From an uncultured Ruminococcus sp. (GTDB lineage Bacteria; Bacillota; Clostridia; Oscillospirales; Ruminococcaceae), in NCBI GenBank assembly GCA_902786975.1, contig CADAES010000006.1, positions 1 to 64,000 on the forward strand: a stretch of DNA of 64,000 nucleotides, read 5' to 3'. Of the stretch, positions 52,924-61,509 are shown piece by piece. A model generated the notes under the pieces. The model was not told the origin of the DNA, made no database searches, and saw nothing but the letters and a program-made list of their open reading frames with translations. Made by a program: the position numbers and the translations under genes. Every line of letters begins with the position of its first letter. The stretch's first letter is position 1.

Positions 52924-54975
52924 TTATTGTTCAGCTTTTTTAGCTGTGCCTTTTGTTTTCTTAGCCGCAGGCTTATCTGCGGACTTTGCAGCTGTTTTCA
53001 CAGCAGCCTTAGCGGCGGTCTTTTTAGCCGGCTTTTTGGTTTCTGCCTTTTTGACAGCGGCTTTTTTTACTGCCTTTTTCTTTTCCTTCTGCACGGTGAA
53101 ATACATAACGCTGAATGCGGGTATGTCTATGCAGACAGACTGCTCAAAGCCGTGCATTCCCTGAGGTACGCTCTTGACGGTGCCATTCGTAGCGGGGCTT
53201 CCGTCGGCGGTCGAGGAATTGAAGATCTCGGTATACTTACCTGTGTACGGAACGCCGAAGCAGTATGATTTTCTCTCGACGGGTACGAAGTTGCACACAA
53301 CTATTATCTCGTTGCCCTTTGCGTCAAAGCGGCGGAAGATAATGATGCTCTGGCGGAAATCGTCGTTTGATATCCAGCTGAAGCCTTCCCAGCTGAAATC
53401 CCTCTCCCACAGCGCCGGGGTATTCTTGTACAGATTGTTGAGACGCTTTGTGAACTGCTGGTAATTGCGGTGGTTCTCGTACTCGTCAACAAGGAACCAT
53501 TCCAGACCGTTCTCGTAGTCCCACTCTCTGAACTGGGCGAAATCTGTGCCCATAAAGGTAAGCTTCTTGCCCGGGTGAGCCATCATATAAGCCATAAACA
53601 GCTTGCACTGTTCAAACTTTCCGTTGACGTCGCTTCCGTGCATCTTATTTACGAGCGAAGCCTTGCCGTGAACTACCTCGTCGTGCGAGATAGGAAGGAT
53701 AAAGTTCTCGCTGAAGGCATAGAAGAACGAGAATGTAAGCATATCGTGGTGATACGATCTGTCGATAGGGTCGTACTGCATATACTTGAGCATATCGTTC
53801 ATCCAGCCCATGTTCCACTTGAAGTTGAAGCCGAGTCCGCCGTCGGAAACAGGCTTTGTGACCATAGGCCACGCTGTTGATTCCTCAGCTATCATAAGCG
53901 GGTTGGGGACTCTTGCAAACACTGCGGAATTGAGCTTCTGGAGGAACTCCACAGCCTCGAGGTTATGGTTGCCGCCGTCCTTGTTCGGTGTCCACTCGCC
54001 GTCACGCCTGTCATAGTCAAGATACAGCATAGATGCGACTGCGTCTACTCTCAGTCCGTCAACGTGGTACTGTTCCAGCCAGTACAGAGCGTTTGAGATA
54101 AGGAAGCTCCTAACCTCGGGCTTGCCGTAGTCAAATACTCTTGTGCCCCAGGTGAGGTGGTCTCTCTTTTTGGGGTCGGTATACTCGTAAGCAGCGCCGC
54201 CGTCCCACTCGAAAAGTCCGGCCTCGTCCCTCGGGAAATGTGCTGGCACCCAGTCAAGTATGACAGCTATGCCTGCTACGTGGAACAGCTCGACCATCTT
54301 CATAAAATCGTGCGGTGTGCCGAAGCGTGATGTCGGAGCGTAGTAGCCGATATCCTGGTATCCCCACGAGCCGTCGAACGGGTGCTCTGCCAGAGGCATG
54401 AACTCAATGTGGGTATAGCCCATTTCGGTAAGGTAAGGGATTATCGCCTCAGCGAATTTCACATAGGAATAATACTTTCCGTCGGTGCAGGTCTTCCAGC
54501 TGTTGAGGTGCACCTCGTAGATGTTCATCGGGGCGTTGTAGATATCCTTGGTCTTTTTCTCCTCCTGCCACTTTCCGTCGCCCCAGGGGAAATTCTCGAT
54601 ATCGAATATCTTTGAGCCTGTGTCGGGAGCGACCTCCATATGAGTCCCGTACGGGTCGCATTTCATATGCTTCTTCCCGTCGCAGCCGTATACGCAGTAC
54701 TTATATGTATCGAATCTTTCAAGACCCTCAACAAAGGTCTCCCATATCTCCGTTGAGCCCATAAGGGTCATCGGATTGGCATCTTCATTCCAGTCGTTGA
54801 AATCGCCCACGAGCGATATCTTCTTTGCGTGTGCTGCCCACACTCTGAAAAAGTAGCCGTCCTTTCCGAGCAGATTGCCTTTATGACAGCCGAGGAACTT
54901 ATAAGTCTCGTAGTTTGTGCCGTCGTGGAAAAGATAGACGGGCAGCTCGTAATCCTTAGGTATATTATTTGCCAT
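52924..54975 (-). CDS. glgB: Glycogen branching enzyme GlgB with a histone-H1-like basic tail
   Basis: The 683-residue GH13 enzyme makes alpha-1,6 branches. It has a starch-binding-type N-terminal region (DGYFFRVWAAHAKKISLVGDFND) and the GH13 catalytic motifs GLRVDAVASMLYLDY, ESTAWP and SHDEVVHGK, containing the Asp, Glu and Asp. After the amylase-type domain (ending near residue 627) there are about 55 residues of mostly Lys and Ala with Pro and Thr, a low-complexity basic tail. The start at 54975 has AGGAGG; a longer frame to 55047 lacks one. It heads the glg operon. Confidence 0.92.
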   Translation of the reverse strand: MANNIPKDYELPVYLFHDGTNYETYKFLGCHKGNLLGKDGYFFRVWAAHAKKISLVGDFNDWNEDANPMTLMGSTEIWETFVEGLERFDTYKYCVYGCDGKKHMKCDPYGTHMEVAPDTGSKIFDIENFPWGDGKWQEEKKTKDIYNAPMNIYEVHLNSWKTCTDGKYYSYVKFAEAIIPYLTEMGYTHIEFMPLAEHPFDGSWGYQDIGYYAPTSRFGTPHDFMKMVELFHVAGIAVILDWVPAHFPRDEAGLFEWDGGAAYEYTDPKKRDHLTWGTRVFDYGKPEVRSFLISNALYWLEQYHVDGLRVDAVASMLYLDYDRRDGEWTPNKDGGNHNLEAVEFLQKLNSAVFARVPNPLMIAEESTAWPMVTKPVSDGGLGFNFKWNMGWMNDMLKYMQYDPIDRSYHHDMLTFSFFYAFSENFILPISHDEVVHGKASLVNKMHGSDVNGKFEQCKLFMAYMMAHPGKKLTFMGTDFAQFREWDYENGLEWFLVDEYENHRNYQQFTKRLNNLYKNTPALWERDFSWEGFSWISNDDFRQSIIIFRRFDAKGNEIIVVCNFVPVERKSYCFGVPYTGKYTEIFNSSTADGSPATNGTVKSVPQGMHGFEQSVCIDIPAFSVMYFTVQKEKKKAVKKAAVKKAETKKPAKKTAAKAAVKTAAKSADKPAAKKTKGTAKKAEQ

Positions 54976-55050
54976 TTCTGACCTCCTGACGATGATTTTA
55001 TGATTTGATGAAAGCGATATCCTCAAAGGGACATTCTTCCTCAACATATA

Positions 55051-55079
55051 TTTTAACCTTTTTTTAATGATTTTTCAAG
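55051..55079 (-). promoter_or_regulatory. Sigma-A promoter for the glg operon
   Basis: On the minus strand TTGAAA and TAAAAT are separated by 17 bases, about 75 bases upstream of the glgB start codon. Confidence 0.7.
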
Positions 55080-55173
55080 ACCTTTAGTTATTAATTTCAG
55101 TTTCGTACATATTTCAGCATCTCGCCTTGTACAACTTGCACAAAAATTTTCAAAACTTTTAATGCCCGAAGCC

Positions 55174-57465
55174 TCACGACGCCCTCTTTTTGCTAATTTT
55201 TACAAGAATAATGGTAACATCGTCACCCGGTCCGCCCTGCTGTTTGTGCGTACAGGCTGCTCCGAGGGCGGCACACATCTTCTTCACCGGCATACCTTTT
55301 CGGGTCATAGCGCACAGCTCTCTTGCAGTCTGCTCGTCCACCCCGTCCGAGGCGAGCATTATAACGTCGCCGTCATACAGTTTGAAATCTGCGACATCGG
55401 GGACACAGCCTGCGAGGATACCAGCGGGGAAAGCGTCGGACGAGAAAGCTTTTAGCCCGCCGTCACGGCATAGATAGGTCGGTGCGGCGCCCGATTTCAT
55501 AAGCCCCGCATTTCCGCCGTAGAGGTCGAGCCTGAGGATATCCAGCGTTGCGAAGGATTCCTCCCAGCCCTTGACACGCAGCATGGAATTGACCATTTTC
55601 TGTGCTGTGGTGACGGACATACCGCAACTTATGAGCCGTGAAACGAGGCTGACGGAAAAGACCGAATCGAGCCTTGCTCTTTTGCCCGTACCCATACCGT
55701 CGGACAGGACGATATATTTCTCGGTGCTGTTCACATCGAAGATATCGTAGGTGTCGCCCGAATACTCGCCGCTTCGTGAGGCGCTGAACGCTGCAAGCTC
55801 GGCACTGTAGACGGGAGCTTCGCAGAAGGATATCCGTGTAAGCTCGCCTGCTCTTGTAACGGTCGGCAGAGCGAGGTCGCAGCCTGCGGCAGAGGACACG
55901 AGTGCGGTGAGCCTTGCGGGGTCGCCGCTGAACTGTGCGGTGAGATAGACTTCGACACGCTGGCACATATTGCTGTCCATAAACACGCAGACCTTTGCGT
56001 TGGGATAGCCGAGGTCGTCGAAGCACTTTCTGACCTGCGAGGAAAGCGGAGCGTCGATGTTCCTGACCTGCCCGACACGGAAGGACAGGTCCTTGAGGAT
56101 ATCCTGCATACTTGACAGCTGCTCGGTAAGGAAATCCCTCATCTCATTCATTCTTATACTGCCCGCCTTTTGTGCGACGGCTTCTGCACAGGCACGGTTG
56201 AACATCTCCGACATTCTTGTCGGGCAGCGGCAGGCCGGCAGGTGCTTTTCGACGTCCTCCCTGCTGACGCAGTTGTATTTCGTACAGATGCGGGAAAGCT
56301 TGCCCAGCGACCACCGCAGCTGCTCCTGTCTGAGCATACACCCTGAAGAATAGGGACACCCTGCACAGACAGCGGACATGACCGTGCGGCAGAGGTCGGT
56401 CTGCTTTGCACAGCGCTTCATAGTATCGCTGACCTCGGTGAGCTGTCCCTTTATCTCGCCGATAGTTCCCGATGCGAACGAGAGCTTTGACGAGGTCGTC
56501 TGGCTGACTATATCCACCGAGCTGTGCAGACCGCTGACACGCTTTCCGAGCTTTTTCACAAGCGGCAGCGGGACGGATATGAACAACAGGCTTCCCAGCA
56601 GTATATCCGCAAACATCGGAAAGGTATCGGAGTTTACCCCCACAGCGACAAGGCTTATCAGCGAAACGGTGAGGAATATCAGCACCGTTACCGTTATCCC
56701 GACAGACCAGAACGCTCCGCAGATAAGACCCGAGGTCGCAAGCAGCAGGGTGTTTTTCGCCAGTCCCGGCGCACATATCATCACGCCGCAGGTCGTCAGC
56801 GCACCTACCACCGCACCGCCCGTCTGATGATAGCGTCTTACCGAAAGCAGCATACAAAAGCAGCCGAAGGCTCTGCCCGGGTTAACGATGCCGGGAGAGA
56901 GCGATGCGAGCGTACTTATCAGCATTATGTACAGGATACCCAGGCAGATGCCGCTGATGCTGCCAAGCTCGAACGTTCCCCTGAGTGCGCTGCTTCGGCG
57001 AAGCTCGAGTGCGGTATAGACTGTGCAGCCGCAAAGCAGGGCGTTCACCATCCGCATAGAGACACAGAATGGGTCAGACGGCGTCGCAGCTGACACCACA
57101 CAGCCAAACAGCATCAGCAATGCGGTAACGGTGAGCGAGCTGAAAACAGGCTCGCTGCGCCTTACCGAAAGCGGGAGCTTGTCCTGCGGGAATACAGCCC
57201 CGAGCCCGGCGAGAACGAGCATAGCACAAAGCTGTATCATTCCCGCAGTCACATCTCCCATAAGCGCATAAGCCAGCAAAGAGCCTGTGAACACCGGCAG
57301 GATATTCCCGCCCGACAGCATCGCAGCAGCGACGTTCATCGCCGAGGGGAAGTTAAGTATCCTGCCGAAGCTCGTCACAAACCCCACCAGCATCGCAGCA
57401 GCCGCTGTGAAGGCTCTGCTGTCGCCGCCAAGCCTGCTTATCACCATTGTTTTTATCTTTTCCAT
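55174..57465 (-). CDS. spoIIE: Stage II sporulation protein E (SpoIIE)
   Basis: The 763-residue protein has about ten N-terminal membrane helices (residues about 30-310), a central region with Cys-rich CAGCPYSSGC, and a C-terminal PP2C phosphatase. The phosphatase has the Asp motifs YIVLSDGMGTGKRA, GDVIMLASDGVDE and GPGDDVT. SpoIIE dephosphorylates SpoIIAA, activating sigma-F in the forespore, and acts with FtsZ at the polar septum. This marks the organism as a likely spore former. The start at 57465 has AAAGGTG; the longer frame to 57666 is unsupported. No sporulation genes adjoin it here. Confidence 0.9.
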   Translation of the reverse strand: MEKIKTMVISRLGGDSRAFTAAAAMLVGFVTSFGRILNFPSAMNVAAAMLSGGNILPVFTGSLLAYALMGDVTAGMIQLCAMLVLAGLGAVFPQDKLPLSVRRSEPVFSSLTVTALLMLFGCVVSAATPSDPFCVSMRMVNALLCGCTVYTALELRRSSALRGTFELGSISGICLGILYIMLISTLASLSPGIVNPGRAFGCFCMLLSVRRYHQTGGAVVGALTTCGVMICAPGLAKNTLLLATSGLICGAFWSVGITVTVLIFLTVSLISLVAVGVNSDTFPMFADILLGSLLFISVPLPLVKKLGKRVSGLHSSVDIVSQTTSSKLSFASGTIGEIKGQLTEVSDTMKRCAKQTDLCRTVMSAVCAGCPYSSGCMLRQEQLRWSLGKLSRICTKYNCVSREDVEKHLPACRCPTRMSEMFNRACAEAVAQKAGSIRMNEMRDFLTEQLSSMQDILKDLSFRVGQVRNIDAPLSSQVRKCFDDLGYPNAKVCVFMDSNMCQRVEVYLTAQFSGDPARLTALVSSAAGCDLALPTVTRAGELTRISFCEAPVYSAELAAFSASRSGEYSGDTYDIFDVNSTEKYIVLSDGMGTGKRARLDSVFSVSLVSRLISCGMSVTTAQKMVNSMLRVKGWEESFATLDILRLDLYGGNAGLMKSGAAPTYLCRDGGLKAFSSDAFPAGILAGCVPDVADFKLYDGDVIMLASDGVDEQTARELCAMTRKGMPVKKMCAALGAACTHKQQGGPGDDVTIILVKISKKRAS

Positions 57466-57505
57466 TTCACTCAGCACCTTTCGTATTCCTTTGTTTTTAC
57501 AACAA

Positions 57506-57520
57506 TTTGATAATATCAAA
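57506..57520. promoter_or_regulatory. 15-bp palindrome upstream of spoIIE
   Basis: TTTGATAATATCAAA is a perfect inverted repeat of 7-bp arms about 40 bases upstream of the spoIIE start. It may be an operator; no known box such as a Spo0A site (TGTCGAA) is present. Confidence 0.4.
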
Positions 57521-57548
57521 AAGTGCGTGCGAAAGAGGTCGATTAGAG

Positions 57549-57570
57549 GTAAGAGATAAGAAATAAGATG
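57549..57570. repeat. Dispersed repeat copy GTAAGAGATAAGAARTAAGA, upstream of spoIIE
   Basis: A 22-bp copy matching the copy at 63199 at all but one position. It lies between rsmA and spoIIE, and the second copy is at the end of purN. Confidence 0.55.
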
Positions 57571-57627
57571 AAAAAAACCGTGCCCGACGGCAGAAGGCTG
57601 TGCTGTGCGGTCACGGCAGGGCGTGCA

Positions 57628-57659
57628 AAAAAAAGAGCCGTCCTTTTTTTCGGGACGGC
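57628..57659 (-). terminator. Intrinsic terminator after rsmA
   Basis: On the minus strand GCCGTCC pairs with GGACGGC over CGAAAAAAA, followed by eight T residues. Confidence 0.85.
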
Positions 57660-57668
57660 GGGTCATAT

Positions 57669-58529
57669 TCAGATCATTTTCTTCAATTCCTCGCTGAACG
57701 AGATAAGCTCGTCCATAGAAAGCTTTTCGGGGCGCACAGCAGCATTCAGCCCGACATTCTCTATCGCCTTTGCGACGGCGGATTTATCAACTCCGAGCGC
57801 TGAGGAAACAGAGTTGCAAAGCGTCTTTCTGCGCTGTGAAAACGCTCCCCTTGCGACTTTGAAAAAGAAGGCTTCGTCGGTCACTCCCTGCGGTGTTTTG
57901 TCACGCAGCTCGAACTGTACGACACAGCTGTCAACGTTCGGCGGCGGCATGAAGCTGCCTCTTGAAACATTGAAAAGCACCTTTGCCGACGCAAAATAGT
58001 TTATAGCGACCGTCACAGCACCCATCTCACGGGTGCCCATTTTTGCGCACAGGCGTATGCCCGCTTCCTTCTGCACCATTACGGTTATGGTCTTTATCCG
58101 CAGGCGCTGTTCAAGAAGCGTCATTATCACAGGCGATGTGATATAATACGGCAGGTTTGCGCAGACTGCGACGTCAAGCCCCGAAAACTCCGTTTCTATG
58201 AGCTTTTTAAGGTCAACGTTCATTATGTCGTCGTTGATTATCTTTACATTGTCATATTCCGCAAGCGTTTCCTTCAGTACGGGAATGAGCCTTTGATCTA
58301 TCTCGACAGCAACTACCTTGTCGGCTCTTTTGGCAAGCTCGTTTGTCAGCACGCCGATACCTGTGCCTATCTCCAGCACACCGAAGCCTTCCTTTGCGTT
58401 GCCGAGCTCTGCTATCCTCGGGCAGACGGACGGATTTACAAGAAAGTTCTGTCCGAGCGCTTTTGAAAATGTGAAGCCGTGCTTTTCCATTACGGCTTTT
58501 ATCGTTCCGATATTCGATAGATTATCCAA
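57669..58529 (-). CDS. rsmA: 16S rRNA adenine dimethyltransferase RsmA (KsgA)
   Basis: The 286-residue product dimethylates two adenines near the 3' end of 16S rRNA. It has the SAM-binding VLEIGTGIGVLT, EIDQRLIPVLKE and NLPYYITSP, and QKEAGIRLCA. The start is TTG, with CGGAGG upstream. It is preceded by a short basic ORF at 58567-58731. Confidence 0.95.
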   Translation of the reverse strand: MDNLSNIGTIKAVMEKHGFTFSKALGQNFLVNPSVCPRIAELGNAKEGFGVLEIGTGIGVLTNELAKRADKVVAVEIDQRLIPVLKETLAEYDNVKIINDDIMNVDLKKLIETEFSGLDVAVCANLPYYITSPVIMTLLEQRLRIKTITVMVQKEAGIRLCAKMGTREMGAVTVAINYFASAKVLFNVSRGSFMPPPNVDSCVVQFELRDKTPQGVTDEAFFFKVARGAFSQRRKTLCNSVSSALGVDKSAVAKAIENVGLNAAVRPEKLSMDELISFSEELKKMI

Positions 58530-58566
58530 GATTTTTCCTCCGAGTCATATCTGCGATCGCCGCAGG

Positions 58567-58731
58567 TCAGTCCTCACGCCCGATAAGCCATGTCTGCCTG
58601 TTCATCTTTCTGCGGGCAGTTCTGCACCTGCGCCTTTTCCACGCTTTCCAGCCGTTGAAACAGCTTTTGATGCGTCTTTTTCCGTCGCCGTCATCAAACG
58701 ACAGTTTCTTGTGCAGATTTCCTTTCATCAT
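58567..58731 (-). CDS. Short basic protein upstream of rsmA (54 residues)
   Basis: On the minus strand two ATG codons in a row (58731-58726) follow a GGGAGG eight bases upstream. The frame has 54 codons. The product begins MMKGNLHKKLSFDD and is Arg/Lys-rich (KAWKRRRCRTARRK) in the C-terminal half. It matches no family I know. Its frame ends about 40 bases before rsmA. It could be a small RNA-binding or regulatory protein, or a chance frame. Confidence 0.45.
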   Translation of the reverse strand: MMKGNLHKKLSFDDGDGKRRIKSCFNGWKAWKRRRCRTARRKMNRQTWLIGRED

Positions 58732-58903
58732 TCAGCAGACCTCCCATTCTGTCCGGGCTTTCGGCGGTCAATTTGATTATATCATCACAAAAGCGGGCTG
58801 TCAACAGCATTTTGCCTGCGGAATGTGTAAAACACAAGCTGCGTGGGCATAATAATCATTACGGAAAAAGATTTCCGAGGAAATAAGAAAGGAGAAACAA
58901 AAA

Positions 58904-59140
58904 ATGAAAAGGATAAACCCCGTTTACTCACCGCAGGATATACCACTGGGACTGTCTATGGCTATGGCTCAGAACGCAATGGCTTTTGACGCCTTTGCTA
59001 AGCTGACCACGGCGCAGAAGCAGCAGCTGATAAAGGACAGCCACAACGCTCACTCGCCGCAGGAGATGCAGCAGCTCGTTGACAGGATGACCGACCCCGA
59101 AAGCAGCGATATCGCACGACAAAGCTCCCCGTTTATGTAA
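58904..59140 (+). CDS. Small hypothetical protein
   Basis: The 78-residue soluble product starts MKRINPVYSPQDIPLGLSMAM and ends SSDIARQSSPFM. It is Gln/Met-rich and probably helical, with no known family. GAAAGGAG precedes the ATG at a normal spacing. It is likely real but has no assigned function. The stretch from 59141 to 59222 after it has no recognised feature. Confidence 0.6.
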   Translation: MKRINPVYSPQDIPLGLSMAMAQNAMAFDAFAKLTTAQKQQLIKDSHNAHSPQEMQQLVDRMTDPESSDIARQSSPFM

Positions 59141-59222
59141 GAGGCGGACCGAAAATTTTTTTCGTGGTGATAATTCACAATTATTCCGAAAGAAATTGAC
59201 ATAAATTTTATATGCTCGGGTG

Positions 59223-59251
59223 TTGAAATTTATGGGCAAATATTGTACAAT
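59223..59251 (+). promoter_or_regulatory. Sigma-A promoter for the purine operon
   Basis: TTGAAA and TACAAT are separated by 17 bases. The transcript would carry the 41-codon leader ORF and the terminator hairpin before purE. Confidence 0.78.
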
Positions 59252-59319
59252 TATATTGTAAGTTTGCTCTTGTATGCTTATGCACGCACATTGCAAAAAC
59301 AAAGGTGGAGGAGCTTTTT

Positions 59320-59445
59320 ATGACTATCGTTTGTTCATCAACTCCATACGCTATCGGCGGAAGCTGCTGTCACGGCACATACCGTCTTGCTTTTGCGAAT
59401 ACAATTATGTCCGCACGCATACAGACGAAAACAGGCAAAATTTAA
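59320..59445 (+). CDS. 41-residue leader ORF before purE
   Basis: The frame begins ATG at 59320, with GGTGGAGGAG upstream, and ends TAA at 59443-59445. The peptide contains a Cys-Cys-His near its middle (GGSCCHG). It resembles no family I know. The stop codon overlaps the first stem arm of the terminator hairpin at 59444, so translation could influence it. It may be a leader peptide in purine-operon attenuation. Confidence 0.55.
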   Translation: MTIVCSSTPYAIGGSCCHGTYRLAFANTIMSARIQTKTGKI

Positions 59446-59477
59446 CTGCAACGGTCAAGTTGCAGTTTTTTGTTTTT
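59444..59477 (+). terminator. Terminator-like hairpin between the leader ORF and purE (possible attenuator)
   Basis: AACTGCAAC (59444-59452) pairs with GTTGCAGTT (59459-59467) over GGTCAA. A T-rich run follows. Its 5' arm overlaps the stop codon of the leader ORF. It lies upstream of the purE ribosome binding site. Confidence 0.75.
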
Positions 59478-59492
59478 ACGGAGGTTTGAATT

Positions 59493-59990
59493 ATGAAAAA
59501 AGTTGCTGTTATCATGGGTTCGGACAGCGATCTGCCGATCGTTAAAAAGGCGATCGACGAGCTGAAAAACTACGGAGTTCCCTATGAGTGTCACGTTATG
59601 AGCGCACACAGGACTCCCGCACTTGCGAGCGAGTTTGCCGCAAACGCAAAGGCAAACGGCTTCGGTGTCATCATCTGCGCTGCAGGAATGGCTGCTCACC
59701 TCGCAGGAGTCGTTGCGGGACACACTACGCTCCCCGTTATCGGAATACCCTGCAAGTCGGCTGCGCTTGACGGTATGGACGCACTGCTTGCAACAGTTAT
59801 GATGCCATCGGGTATACCGGTCGCTACCGTTGCTATCGACGGCGCAAAGAACGCTGCGATACTTGCCGTTCAGATGCTTGCGCTTTCGGACGATGACCTT
59901 GCTGCAAAGCTTGAAGCCGAAAAGCAGAAGATGATAGACGGCGTAATGGCAAAAGATACTGCTCTTCAGCAGAAGCTTAAAGATATCTGA
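59493..59990 (+). CDS. purE: N5-carboxyaminoimidazole ribonucleotide mutase PurE
   Basis: The 165-residue product is class I PurE, the step after PurK. It has [29 protein letters not shown] and [15 protein letters not shown]. No purK gene is next to it. ACGGAGG precedes the ATG. It is the first gene of the pur operon. Confidence 0.95.
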   Translation: MKKVAVIMGSDSDLPIVKKAIDELKNYGVPYECHVMSAHRTPALASEFAANAKANGFGVIICAAGMAAHLAGVVAGHTTLPVIGIPCKSAALDGMDALLATVMMPSGIPVATVAIDGAKNAAILAVQMLALSDDDLAAKLEAEKQKMIDGVMAKDTALQQKLKDI

Positions 59991-60042
59991 TCCTGCCTTC
60001 CCGGGCAGATAAAATTATGAAAAGGCATTGGGTGATGTACTA

Positions 60043-61464
60043 ATGGGCGGATTTTTCGGAGCAGTTTCTTCAAACGACTGCATTCAGGACGTATTTTTCG
60101 GAACGGATTATCATTCACATCTGGGCACAAGACGAGGCGGTATGACATCTTATTCCGCAGAGCTCGGCTTCCAGAGGAATATACACAGCATTGAGAATTC
60201 ACCGTTCCGTACAAAGTTTGAAAAAGATGTTGAAGCTATGCGCGGCAAGGTCTGTGTCGGCTGTATAAGCGATACCGATCCTCAGCCTATCATGGTGCGC
60301 TCCAAGCTGGGGCTGTATGCTATATGCTCCATAGGAGTAATACATAACGCAGATGCTATCGCAGGTGAGCTTCTTCACAGCGGCTGTGCTAACTTTGAGA
60401 CTATGAGCAGCGGTTCGATAAACTCGGCCGGACTTATCGGTGCGATGATAGCGCAAAAGGACAGCTTCGTTGACGGCATAAGGTATGCTCAGAGCAAGGT
60501 ACAGGGGACTATGTCACTTGTCATCATGCTCGAGGATTCGGTCATCTGCGCAAGGGACAAGGCCGGCAAGCTCCCGATACTTATTGGCAAAAGGTCGGAC
60601 GGCTACTGCTTCTCGTTTGAGGACTTCGCATTCATGAAGCTCGGCTATGAGACCTGCCACGAGATGAAAGCCGGCGAGATACTAAAGCTAACCAAGGACG
60701 GCTACGAGATACTTGCCGAGGGTACGGACGAAATGAGTATCTGTACGTTTTTATGGACTTATTACGGTTACCCCAATGCGACCTACGAGGGTAAGAACGT
60801 TGAGGTGATGAGGATACAAAACGGTATGATAATGGCGGACAACGACATCAAAAACGGCAGGCTGCCCGATGTTGACTACGTCTGCGGCGTTCCCGATTCG
60901 GGCACTCCGCATGCGATAGGATATGCAAACCGAAGCGGGATACCGTTTGCAAGGCCTTTCATCAAGTATACACCGACCTGGCCGAGAAGCTTTATGCCGA
61001 CGAGCCAGTCTATGAGGAACAAGGTCGCAAAGATGAAGCTGATACCCGTTCACGACCTTATAAAGGGCAAGAAGCTTCTGTTCGTTGACGACAGTATCGT
61101 AAGAGGAACGCAGATGAGGGAGACCGTTGAGTTCCTTTACGAGAACGGCGCTAAGGAAGTGCATATGCGCTCTGCGTGTCCGCCGATAATGTACGGCTGC
61201 AAGTATCTGAACTTCTCACGCAGCAACTCGGAGCTGGAGCTTATCGCAAGGCAGATAATCGACGAGCACGAAGGCGTTGAGGGAGTAAAGCACATCAGCG
61301 AGTACAGCGACTCCAACACCGAGCGGGGCAGGCTTCTCAGAGACGAGATATGCCGCAGGCTGCAGCTGACGTCGCTGGAATTCCAGACTCTCGAAGGCAC
61401 GGCAAAGGCAGTCGGACTTGAAGGCTGCAAGCTTTGCACCTACTGCTGGAACGGAAAAGAATGA
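60043..61464 (+). CDS. purF: Amidophosphoribosyltransferase PurF-like, with degenerate glutaminase site
   Basis: The 473-residue product has the phosphoribosyltransferase half of PurF, with the PRPP-binding LLFVDDSIVRGTQM near residue 347 and CPPIMYGC. It sits in the pur operon. The N-terminal Ntn-hydrolase half begins GGFFG, where active glutaminases have a catalytic CGVFG, and the usual HTRYST is missing at CISDTDPQP. It therefore probably uses ammonia or relies on another glutaminase. The ATG at 60043 fits GGGTGATG upstream; a TTG at 60028 is possible. The C-terminal CKLCTYC may bind Fe-S. Confidence 0.85.
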   Translation: MGGFFGAVSSNDCIQDVFFGTDYHSHLGTRRGGMTSYSAELGFQRNIHSIENSPFRTKFEKDVEAMRGKVCVGCISDTDPQPIMVRSKLGLYAICSIGVIHNADAIAGELLHSGCANFETMSSGSINSAGLIGAMIAQKDSFVDGIRYAQSKVQGTMSLVIMLEDSVICARDKAGKLPILIGKRSDGYCFSFEDFAFMKLGYETCHEMKAGEILKLTKDGYEILAEGTDEMSICTFLWTYYGYPNATYEGKNVEVMRIQNGMIMADNDIKNGRLPDVDYVCGVPDSGTPHAIGYANRSGIPFARPFIKYTPTWPRSFMPTSQSMRNKVAKMKLIPVHDLIKGKKLLFVDDSIVRGTQMRETVEFLYENGAKEVHMRSACPPIMYGCKYLNFSRSNSELELIARQIIDEHEGVEGVKHISEYSDSNTERGRLLRDEICRRLQLTSLEFQTLEGTAKAVGLEGCKLCTYCWNGKE

Positions 61465-61509
61465 TAACGAACCGACCCAACAACTACATATAACGAAAGG
61501 ATAGGTCAT

